Assembly (NCBI GenBank): GCA_009778235.1
Contig: WRKE01000221.1
Span: forward strand, 1 to 7,351
DNA: 7,351 nt
Reading direction: 5' to 3'
Source of the DNA: Pseudomonadota bacterium
GTDB taxonomy: Bacteria > Desulfobacterota > Desulfobulbia > Desulfobulbales > Desulfobulbaceae
A program made the translations under genes and the position numbers. Each line of letters begins with the position of its first letter. The first letter of the stretch is position 1. The notes below the pieces were generated by a model. It did no database searches. It was not told where the DNA came from and saw nothing but the letters and a program-made list of their open reading frames with translations. Positions 1 to 5,737 of this stretch are shown here, one piece after another.

Positions 1-1041
1 GGGACAGCAGTCGTGCAGTATCCCCCCGGCCTTGACATAGGCGGGGCCCTCCTTCCAGATCGAGTCCAGCAGCCGGCCAGCCAGCCGGTGGAAATCGCGG
101 GTGTCGCCGCTGGGGCCGGGCAGGCTGCCATGGGCGGCATTGGAGTAGTAGGGCGCGGCGGTGTGCGGACTGGTCTGGATAAAGACGCTCATGCTCCTGG
201 CGTACTGGCGTCCCCGCCGCAATTTCTCACAGGCCGTGGCGGTGTAGGCGCATATGGCCTGGCGCATGGCCGCCAGGCTGGTCACCCGTTCACCGAACGA
301 CCGCGAGGAGATGATCTGCTTGCGCGGTGGTGGGGCATGGTCCAGGTCAAGGCAGGACACGCCGCCGAGTTCCATGGCGGTACGGGCAAGGGTCACGCTG
401 AAACGCCGGCGTAGCTCGCCCTGGTCGCGGGTGCTGAGATCAAGGGCGGTTTCGATGCCCATCAGCCGCAGCCGTCGGGACAGCCGCCGGCCTACGCCCC
501 ACACCTCCTCCACCGGCATGATCCGCAGCAGGCGGTGCTGCCGCGGTTGATCGCGTAAATCGACCACCCCGCCGGTGGCCGGAAATCGCTTGGCCGCAGC
601 GTTGGCCAGTTTGGCCAGGGTCTTGGTCTGCGCCATGCCGATGGCCACGGTGATGCCGGTCCACTGGTGGACCGTGGCGCGCAGTCGCCGGCAGAATGGT
701 TCCAGGTCGGTGATTCCCCCCACATCGAGAAAGGCCTCGTCGATGGAGTAGAGTTCCACCTCCGGCACCAACTCGGCGAGGGTGCGCATCACCCGTTGGG
801 AGATGTCGGCATAGAGGGCATAGTTGGACGAAAACACCTCGACACCGTGGCGGGCGATGATCTCCCGGAGCTGATGGACCGGCACCCCCATGGGAATGCC
901 CAGGGCCTTGGCGGCCGCCGAGCGCGACACCACGCAGCCGTCGTTGTTCGACAGCACCACCACCGGCCGGTGCCGCAGGTCGGGGCGGAACAACTGCTCG
1001 CACGAGGCGTAGAAATTGTTGCAGTCGACCAGGGCGAACAC
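1..1041 (-). CDS. umuC: DNA polymerase V catalytic subunit UmuC (3' end cut by window edge)
   Basis: UmuC is the Y-family polymerase that, with a UmuD' dimer, copies across damaged template bases during the SOS response. Translating the minus strand gives 347 uninterrupted codons from a GTG start. The start begins MFALVDCNNFYASCE, which lines up with E. coli UmuC (MFALCDVNAFYASCE). Visible landmarks are metal ligand D6, steric-gate Y11, LSNNDGC near residue 30, YSIDEAF with catalytic D101 and E102 (same numbering as E. coli), QTKTLAKLAN near 138-147, TGGVVDL, the helix-hairpin-helix segment VWGVGRRL at 180-187 and SRSFGER at 246-252. The E. coli protein is 422 residues, so about 75 C-terminal residues, including the region of the beta-clamp binding motif, lie outside the window. 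The start is 8 nt after the umuD stop with no good Shine-Dalgarno, so translation is probably coupled to umuD. No frameshift was seen. Confidence 0.97.
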   Translation of the reverse strand, partial: MFALVDCNNFYASCEQLFRPDLRHRPVVVLSNNDGCVVSRSAAAKALGIPMGVPVHQLREIIARHGVEVFSSNYALYADISQRVMRTLAELVPEVELYSIDEAFLDVGGITDLEPFCRRLRATVHQWTGITVAIGMAQTKTLAKLANAAAKRFPATGGVVDLRDQPRQHRLLRIMPVEEVWGVGRRLSRRLRLMGIETALDLSTRDQGELRRRFSVTLARTAMELGGVSCLDLDHAPPPRKQIISSRSFGERVTSLAAMRQAICAYTATACEKLRRGRQYARSMSVFIQTSPHTAAPYYSNAAHGSLPGPSGDTRDFHRLAGRLLDSIWKEGPAYVKAGGILHDCCP

Positions 1042-1049
1042 GCTACGCT

Positions 1050-1490
1050 CTACTTGAACCGCCGGACCAGGCCGGTGACCTTGCCGATGATCTCGAAATC
1101 GTCGTGTTCTCGCAGCACGATCGGCGGATAAGCGCTGTTGCGGGGAATCAGCCGGATGGGGGAGAAGGCCAGTTCTTTGACGGTCAGCTCGCCGTTGACG
1201 ATGGCGATGACGATGTCGCCCTGGCGCGCCTCCCGGGAGCGGTCGACCGCCAGGATGTCGTCCGGGTGGATGCCCGCCTCAACCATCGAGGTGCCGGTGA
1301 CCTTGACGAAAAAGGTGGCGGGCGGGTTGGTGACGAGCAGGTCGTTTAAGTCGAGCGCCTGTTCGATGTAATCCTCGGCGGGAGAGGGAAAACCGGCCGA
1401 CACCGACGCCATCGCCAGGCGAACGGCTTTCCCGGCCGAGGTCTCCGGCCGGCCGATGATTTCGACCTCGTTGATTTTTTGTGCCTGCAT
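1050..1490 (-). CDS. umuD: UmuD, self-cleaving accessory subunit of DNA polymerase V
   Basis: A 146-residue LexA-fold S24 peptidase without a DNA-binding domain. RecA filaments stimulate its self-cleavage to UmuD', which joins UmuC to form Pol V. The core GFPSPAEDYIEQALDLNDLL matches E. coli GFPSPAADYVEQRIDLNQLL. Predicted cleavage is between A32 and G33 (Cys-Gly in E. coli). The catalytic dyad is S68 in GTSM and K105 in ELTVKEL. Both, like the cleavage site, are shifted by exactly 8 residues relative to E. coli (24/25, S60, K97), so all functional spacings are kept. NSAYPPI and the C-terminal beta strands are also present. ATG at 1490 is chosen because GGGAGG sits 8 nt upstream. An open reading frame continues upstream to a TTG at 1655, but that part does not resemble UmuD and has no ribosome binding site. 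First gene of the umuDC operon. Confidence 0.96.
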   Translation of the reverse strand: MQAQKINEVEIIGRPETSAGKAVRLAMASVSAGFPSPAEDYIEQALDLNDLLVTNPPATFFVKVTGTSMVEAGIHPDDILAVDRSREARQGDIVIAIVNGELTVKELAFSPIRLIPRNSAYPPIVLREHDDFEIIGKVTGLVRRFK

Positions 1491-1498
1491 CGCTTTTT

Positions 1499-1504
1499 CC
1501 TCCC
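1499..1504 (-). promoter_or_regulatory. Shine-Dalgarno site of umuD
   Basis: On the minus strand GGGAGG is followed by an 8-nt A-rich spacer and the ATG at 1490. This is the strongest ribosome binding site in the window, and it decides the umuD start against the longer TTG-initiated frame. Confidence 0.8.
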
Positions 1505-1535
1505 GACACGCCCGCATCGCCATCGCTCCCACTCT

Positions 1536-1556
1536 ACCAGGACAATTGGTCCGGGT
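1536..1556. promoter_or_regulatory. Dyad symmetry upstream of umuD, candidate LexA-type operator
   Basis: A gapped palindrome with pattern ACC-n-GGAC-n5-GTCC-n-GGT, centred about 56 bp upstream of the umuD start codon. All 14 positions of the two arms pair perfectly. umuDC operons are normally repressed by LexA, and LexA sites differ between bacterial phyla, so a dyad here is a reasonable operator candidate. It does not match the E. coli (CTGT-N8-ACAG) or Geobacter LexA patterns, so the assignment rests on position and symmetry only. Confidence 0.35.
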
Positions 1557-1597
1557 CGAGTCCGGAGTGATACCGCCAGACAAGAGGAGCTTCCTCT

Positions 1598-1609
1598 CTG
1601 TCCGTACAG
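1598..1609. promoter_or_regulatory. CTGT-N4-ACAG dyad upstream of umuD, second operator candidate
   Basis: The sequence CTGTCCGTACAG carries the same half-sites as the E. coli SOS box (CTGT...ACAG), but with a 4-bp rather than an 8-bp spacer. It lies about 110 bp upstream of umuD. It may be an operator for a LexA of different spacing, or chance: a 4+4 palindrome is not rare. Confidence 0.25.
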
Positions 1610-1937
1610 GAGCGGATGGTTTTATTGTGGACATCAAGCCCGATCTAATGCACAATTATTTCGACTGACTTGGGATGATTAGCGCAGGCCTTTTTGCCCT
1701 TGATGAGCGATCTGCCTTGGGAATATTTCTGGCGGTCGTACTTATTTGTCTATTGTGGCCCTGCTTCCAAGGCTCAGAATTCTGACGAATACCGATGACG
1801 GCATTATTCCAGAGGTTCAAGGACGGGTGAATCTAGTTTTCTGACTTAACATGCATTTAAAACAAGACTATTTATAGGAAATGAAAGATTATGATATGAT
1901 GTCTTTCGATATTTCATATTAATTTTTAAATAAGTTT

Positions 1938-3146
1938 ATGATAAAAAAAACAAATATCGAAGAGCTTCGAGTCGGTGTTTTTGTTCATGATTTCAATTGT
2001 AACTTGAATGGTGACCGACTTTATATAGAGCCAGGTTGTATCAAGAGTGATATTACTATAGACATACTCAAGAGTTGGAATGTCAGTGAGGTTTTTATTG
2101 ATACAGATCGAGGTCTTGATGTAGAAAAAACAGAATCTACTGTTGAAAATATCCATATTGTCCCCTCCTTTGGCCTCAAGCGCAACCTTGCCCGCCCTGC
2201 TGTACCCTTAAAAATGGAGTTGCAGTCATCCCGGAAAATTGCAGCGGATGCGATCAAGGTTATGGGGGAAGCGTATCAGCAGGCACAGCAAGGGGCCATG
2301 CCCGAAGTTGGGCCATTTTACGATTTTGCCAAACAGATGCAGGTTTCGATTCAAAGAAACCGTGACGCTCTTTCACTCCTGAACCGTATCCGCCAGAAGG
2401 ACGAATACACCCTGTTTCATTCGTTCAGCGTCAGTTCCCATGTCCTGAACATGTGCCATTACTACGAAATCCCAGAACAGCAAAGCCTCGACATAGCGGT
2501 TGGCGCCCTGTTTCATGATATCGGCAAGGCGTTGGTGCCGCAGGCTATTCTGAACAAACCCGGCAGACTCACCGAGGCCGAATTCAACGAAATGAAACGG
2601 CATGCCGAGTTGTCCGTGGCCATGCTTTCCCTGGCCAGGAATATTCCTTTGGAGGGATACGATATTGCCCTGCATCATCATGAGCGATATGACGGCAAGG
2701 GCTACCCCCACGGCCTGGAAAAAGATCAGATCAGTTTTGCGGCCCAGATCACCAGTGTCTGCGATGTGTTCGACGCCGTTACCTCGGAACGATGCTATAA
2801 GTCCGGAATGGAGGCGGTTTTGGGTTTGCGCGTAATTTACGAAGGTGGCGGGGCACAGTTCAACAAGGGATTGGCCAATGATTTTATCCGGTGCACCGGT
2901 ATGTACCCGGTTGGCACCTGCATCGTGTTGGCCGACGGTAAAAGCGGGGTGGTGATTGGGTCGACCGAAGACATGATGCGGCCAATCGTCCATATCCTTT
3001 ATGATGAAAAGAACAAGCAGCAAATTGCGCCATTCACGCTCGATCTGTCCCAGAACGGTGAGGCTATTGTCAGCTACAGCGATGCGAGAAGGTTTGGTCT
3101 GTCATATGATCAACTCTTAAGGAAATTTGTTTTGCCGGAGAGTTGA
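1938..3146 (+). CDS. HD-GYP domain cyclic-di-GMP phosphodiesterase with DUF3391 N-terminus
   Basis: A 402-residue cytoplasmic protein predicted to hydrolyse cyclic di-GMP, a messenger controlling motility and biofilm formation. Residues 1-65 resemble the DUF3391 domain (IEELRVGVFVHDF, then VSEVFIDTDRGLDV). A helical linker follows at about 95-150. The HD-GYP domain spans about 150-300: YTLFHS with H161, HDIGK with H193, D194 and K197, KPGRLTEAEF, H222, and HHERYDGKGYP at 247-257, a full match to HHExxDGxGYP. D276 follows in VCDVFDA. Active-site positions look complete, so the enzyme is probably active. Tyrosine four residues before H161, where trinuclear HD-GYP enzymes carry glutamate, suggests a binuclear metal site (inference). 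Residues 300-402 form a C-terminal extension of a kind seen in DUF3391 HD-GYP proteins. There is no transmembrane segment. The start fits the family, but no Shine-Dalgarno is visible. Codons 1-74 are far more AT-rich than the rest. Confidence 0.93.
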   Translation: MIKKTNIEELRVGVFVHDFNCNLNGDRLYIEPGCIKSDITIDILKSWNVSEVFIDTDRGLDVEKTESTVENIHIVPSFGLKRNLARPAVPLKMELQSSRKIAADAIKVMGEAYQQAQQGAMPEVGPFYDFAKQMQVSIQRNRDALSLLNRIRQKDEYTLFHSFSVSSHVLNMCHYYEIPEQQSLDIAVGALFHDIGKALVPQAILNKPGRLTEAEFNEMKRHAELSVAMLSLARNIPLEGYDIALHHHERYDGKGYPHGLEKDQISFAAQITSVCDVFDAVTSERCYKSGMEAVLGLRVIYEGGGAQFNKGLANDFIRCTGMYPVGTCIVLADGKSGVVIGSTEDMMRPIVHILYDEKNKQQIAPFTLDLSQNGEAIVSYSDARRFGLSYDQLLRKFVLPES

Positions 3147-3176
3147 CGCATGGGACGGGCGCGGATTGCCCCACCG

Positions 3177-3821
3177 CTACTTGGGGCTTCCGAGGGTTTC
3201 GAGCAGGGGGCCAAAGAGCTGTTCGTAATCGCGAAGCCCTTTGCTCAAGATCAATTCGAGCGAGGGGAGATCCTGACTGTTGATCACCAGATTGGCGCTG
3301 AGAACTAAGGCTTCCAGGTCGTAGAGGGTGTGCAGATCGGCGCCTACCAGAACAAAATAGATGCGTCTCCGTCGGTTGGTCGTCAGCTGGTTGACGAATC
3401 GGTGTACTGTTTTGAAGGGCGCATCCGCGCTGCAAAAAATCAGGTGATATGTATTTGTCCTCAATTGTTCGAGGACCTGCATGGCCGAGCTGGCCGTGGT
3501 GGTGGCATACCCCATCTTTGCCAGGGTCTGGGTTATGAGTTTTTGTTGTGCTTTGCCGCTGAGGGCAAGCAGGGCGAGGGGGGCGTCGTCGGCTTGCTCC
3601 AGTTGCCCGCCAGAGGACGCATTTGCCAGCCAACTCATGTCCGGTGGCGAAGGCGGGACAATAATCTTGAAAGGCGCAGCCGGTGCTGATTTGTTCTGAA
3701 AAAGATCAGGAAAGAGGCTCTGGGCGCTCTGTCCCAGAAGGCTGCCCTGAGTTTTTTTTGCTTTGCCTTTCACCTGCGACTCAATTGAAAAATTTGATGT
3801 TTTTGAATTGTTAGTCGCCAT
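3177..3821 (-). CDS. Pseudo-receiver (degenerate response-regulator) protein of unknown role
   Basis: A 214-residue protein. Residues 1-80 are Ser/Asn/Lys/Pro-rich and look disordered. Residues 81-210 read as the alternating strand/helix pattern of a receiver domain: strand LALLALSG, helix 90-105, strand ATTTAS, helix 112-123, strand YHLIFCSAD, strand RRIYFVLVG, strand NLVINSQDL and a last helix to about 205. None of the receiver active-site residues is present. The acidic pair after strand 1 is missing, the phosphoacceptor Asp aligns with S131 in FCSADAP, and the Lys after strand 5 is replaced (VINS). If the fold call is right, the protein cannot be phosphorylated in the normal way and would act by binding a partner. 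There is no zinc ribbon, DNA-binding domain or membrane segment. The gene is convergent with the HD-GYP gene (30 bp between stops). The ATG at 3821 has only a weak AAAGG upstream. The open frame is convincing; the function is unknown. Confidence 0.75.
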   Translation of the reverse strand: MATNNSKTSNFSIESQVKGKAKKTQGSLLGQSAQSLFPDLFQNKSAPAAPFKIIVPPSPPDMSWLANASSGGQLEQADDAPLALLALSGKAQQKLITQTLAKMGYATTTASSAMQVLEQLRTNTYHLIFCSADAPFKTVHRFVNQLTTNRRRRIYFVLVGADLHTLYDLEALVLSANLVINSQDLPSLELILSKGLRDYEQLFGPLLETLGSPK

Positions 3822-3929
3822 GGGGGCCTTTTTCAGTAAACCTGCGAAGGAGAAGAGAACCTACCCCGGCCTTTGGTGAATCAGAGCGCACCCCGCGTTT
3901 GCCATCTGTTTTCATAAGGCAGATATCCT

Positions 3930-3941
3930 GTGCCTTGGCAC
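3930..3941. promoter_or_regulatory. GTGCC-TT-GGCAC palindrome upstream of the pseudo-receiver gene
   Basis: Perfect 5-bp arms around a 2-bp centre, about 110-120 bp upstream of the ATG at 3821. An alternative overlapping inverted repeat, AAGGCA (3916-3921) with TGCCTT (3931-3936), uses part of the same bases. The position fits an operator for the minus-strand gene, but no regulator family is recognised. Confidence 0.25.
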
Positions 3942-3999
3942 GTTATCCCGCTGTTCTCTCGTTTTCTGTGGTACCAGCTAGTGTCCAGTTCCGGGAGTT

Positions 4000-4033
4000 G
4001 ATCATGTCATTTCTAGTTTAGATGATCTTGATC
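4000..4033. repeat. Imperfect inverted repeat with hairpin potential
   Basis: GATCATGTCAT (4000-4010) and GATGATCTTGATC (4021-4033) are imperfectly complementary around a 10-nt AT-rich loop. There is no T-run on either side, so it is not a standard intrinsic terminator. It sits about 200 bp past the stop of the membrane protein gene and about 180 bp upstream of the pseudo-receiver start. Confidence 0.25.
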
Positions 4034-4230
4034 CCATATCTCAAGGGTTCATCGCACAATTTTTTGCATATTTACCCTGAATGCGGCACGCCATGCGCCG
4101 TGGTCAGCCGCTGTTCAACATTCCGGTCGGTGGGGGATGAACCGTTGCCGATGCCTTCCCCGTATTGGGTGAGCAACGCGGGCGCCCGGTTTGTTCCCGG
4201 TCCGCTGGTTTGGGGAAAAGCCGGATGGTC

Positions 4231-5301
4231 CTAGCCTTCGTCGTTCTGGGGCAGGCCGTTTGCGGACTGCGAATGTTCGAAGATCAAAATGACCGGGATG
4301 GACAGGACGAGCGGCAGCATGAGATAGAGCAGGCGCCAGATGAGCAGGGCCGCGATCACGCCGGTGGGCGGGACCATGTCGATGATGGCCAGGAAGACGG
4401 CCTCCATGACGCCGATGCCGCCCGGTGCCTGGGAAACGAGACCGGCGGAAAAGGAGAGGATGAATGCTCCCAGCACCACAAAGTAGCCCGGATTGCTCGC
4501 CTCGGGCAAAACAAAGTAGATGATGCCGGCCGCCGACATGATTTCCAGCGGGGCCGCGAGCAACTGCCTGCCCACAATCCCAAGCCGCGGGTAGACGATA
4601 TCCAGTGTCCCCAGGCGGAAGGGCTTGTAGGTCCGCCATGATCCCAGGACGTACAGGGCGCACAAAATCAGCAGGAAGGTACCCGCAGCCTGGACAAACC
4701 AGACCGGCAGGGTCATCCGGGGAATGAGATCGGAGAGCGAGAGCACGATTTCCGGCTCAAAGACCAGCACTACTCCCAGCAGCAGCAGGCTGCCGAACAG
4801 GAAGGTGAACGAGCACATGGCGACCAGCGCCGCGACTTCGGTGGCCTTGAGTCCCTTGGCGCAATAGGCGCGCAGCCGGACGATGCCGCCGGAGAGGACC
4901 GAGGCCCCCAGGTTGTGGCCGAGCGCGTAGGTTACGAATGAACAGATGGCGACATAGGGCCACGAGATGCCCTTGAGTCGGTTGAGGTGCATCAGGGCGA
5001 TCCGATCGTACCAAGCCAATGCCAGGTAGGCGGCCAGGGCGGACAGGCAGGCAAAGAGATGGGATTTGAGCGGAACATCGAGTGCATACATGGCGATGGC
5101 GCCACCGATTATCTTGATATCGCTCCAGATGCCGCCGTTGTCCAGCATGGCCTTGGTGGCTGGATCGCTCGCAACCCCGACCTGCAGCTTGTGGTACAAA
5201 AGCCAGATGGAGCCGCAGACAACGAGCCCGACCACAAATTTCCACGCCAGGTGGGTGATGTGTTTTATTGTTGAAAGCCTTTGTGCTTGCTCAGGAGGCA
5301 T
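4231..5301 (-). CDS. Lysylphosphatidylglycerol synthase transmembrane family protein (YbhN / UPF0104-like)
   Basis: A 356-residue polytopic inner-membrane protein. Hydrophobic segments lie near residues 20-36, 83-99, 113-133, 154-181, 198-221, 252-266, 272-290 and 313-341. The diagnostic stretch is SQAPGGIGVMEAVFL at 290-304, the conserved APGGxGxxE motif of the family that also forms the membrane half of MprF. The GHNLGASVLSGGIVRLRAY segment at 128-146 also fits. In MprF this region moves aminoacylated lipids across the membrane. This protein lacks the cytoplasmic aminoacyl-transferase domain, so it is a stand-alone family member. Transport of a lipid or lipid-linked molecule is a family-based guess and the substrate is unknown. 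No good Shine-Dalgarno precedes the ATG at 5301 (GAGG lies about 20 nt upstream), and there is no better internal start. Large gaps on both sides suggest it is transcribed alone. Confidence 0.88.
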   Translation of the reverse strand: MPPEQAQRLSTIKHITHLAWKFVVGLVVCGSIWLLYHKLQVGVASDPATKAMLDNGGIWSDIKIIGGAIAMYALDVPLKSHLFACLSALAAYLALAWYDRIALMHLNRLKGISWPYVAICSFVTYALGHNLGASVLSGGIVRLRAYCAKGLKATEVAALVAMCSFTFLFGSLLLLGVVLVFEPEIVLSLSDLIPRMTLPVWFVQAAGTFLLILCALYVLGSWRTYKPFRLGTLDIVYPRLGIVGRQLLAAPLEIMSAAGIIYFVLPEASNPGYFVVLGAFILSFSAGLVSQAPGGIGVMEAVFLAIIDMVPPTGVIAALLIWRLLYLMLPLVLSIPVILIFEHSQSANGLPQNDEG

Positions 5302-5737
5302 ATTTGGTTATCGAGTCCAACCTCGCTCACGTGCCAAAAGAAATAGCAAAAGGCGAACGAACCATTTGGCCGCCGCCTTGAGGCCCTGCCTCTGACCTAC
5401 GTCCGGGACGCAGGGCTGTTGCTATCATTTCCTCATTTTCGTTTTTTTTCTGTAGTCGTCAACGGACAAAATGAGGATGGCAAACCAGTTTTTCGAAAAT
5501 TGCCGCCATGCCACGGCCCGGCCGCTTGGCAACCAATACTCTTTGCAACCTAAAAAAACGGAAACCAACCCACCATGGCGTACATTTTCCGTAAAACCCG
5601 GAGGTGGTGAGCCGACATCAAAGGGCAAGAACAAATATTAGTGCCATACATAGCCATTTATTGCGCAAATGTCACGATCTCGCTGTATTTGTCCGGAATA
5701 ATTTGAATGGCCGATTTTTGGCGACACCCTGCCCCTG
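5302..5737. other. Intergenic region between the membrane protein and radical SAM genes
   Basis: About 436 bp with no supported gene. It holds the 3' flank of the radical SAM gene and the presumed promoter of the membrane protein gene, both on the minus strand. It contains several homopolymer A/T runs (for example around 5442-5449 and 5552-5558) and the nested inverted repeat at 5383-5416. The longest minus-strand frame (5425-5634, TTG start, 69 codons) has no ribosome binding site and no recognisable motif, so I do not call it. No riboswitch or RNA gene was recognised. Confidence 0.5.
5383..5416. repeat. Nested inverted repeat upstream of the membrane protein gene
   Basis: GCCCTGC (5383-5389) pairs with GCAGGGC (5410-5416) across a 20-nt spacer. 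Inside the spacer and touching the right arm is a second palindrome, CGTCC-G-GGACG (5400-5410). The two pairings compete because they share a base. The repeat lies about 80-115 bp upstream of the ATG at 5301, where it could be an operator or a structured leader. Following the plus strand there is T-rich sequence some 25 bp further on, too far for a classical terminator. Confidence 0.3.

Larger units (their letters stand above)
1491..1937. other. Divergent intergenic region between umuD and the HD-GYP gene
   Basis: This 447-bp stretch must hold the promoters of both umuDC (minus) and the HD-GYP gene (plus). The umuD-proximal part is GC-rich and carries the Shine-Dalgarno and the two dyads described separately. 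From about 1830 the DNA becomes very AT-rich (14 G/C of 60 in 1861-1920). I could not fix convincing -35/-10 pairs for either gene. A 36-codon frame at 1675-1785 is discussed in the findings. No RNA gene, insertion-sequence end or terminator was recognised. Confidence 0.6.
3822..4230. other. Intergenic region between the pseudo-receiver and membrane protein genes
   Basis: About 409 bp with no supported gene. It should contain the pseudo-receiver promoter (minus strand) and the end of the transcript from the upstream membrane protein gene. I see two dyads (3930-3941 and 4000-4033, listed separately) but no hairpin followed by a T-run that would serve as a minus-strand terminator, and no confident promoter. 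Short open frames here have no ribosome binding site and no recognisable protein sequence. Confidence 0.5.

Noticed and set aside
440..1131. Long frames on both strands overlapping umuC
   Set aside because: UmuC was translated continuously from 1041 to 1 with all family motifs, so these are shadows.
1491..1655. 55-codon N-terminal extension of UmuD from a TTG start
   Set aside because: The extension does not look like UmuD, has no ribosome binding site, and the ATG at 1490 has an excellent one.
3934..3951. Sigma-54 promoter suggested by TTGGCACG
   Set aside because: The -12 GC is at the wrong spacing, the TTGC box is absent, and there is no plus-strand gene downstream.
4022..4234. 70-codon plus-strand frame in the intergenic region
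   Set aside because: No ribosome binding site and no recognisable protein sequence. It only reaches the opposite-strand gene end.
3935..5337. Shared 9-mer TTGGCACGT upstream of both the pseudo-receiver and the membrane protein genes (3935-3943 and, inverted, 5329-5337)
   Set aside because: One 9-mer match between two stretches of this length is about what chance would give, and the orientations relative to the genes differ.
5329..5416. Possible cyclic-di-GMP (GEMM) riboswitch, because of GGGACGCAGGGC
   Set aside because: The resemblance to the GEMM core is limited to a few bases. The GNRA loop/receptor arrangement and paired stems are not present on either strand.
5425..5634. 69-codon minus-strand frame downstream of the radical SAM gene, considered as a possible precursor peptide
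   Set aside because: It has a TTG start without a Shine-Dalgarno and no leader/core pattern or other recognisable motif. The frame is probably chance.
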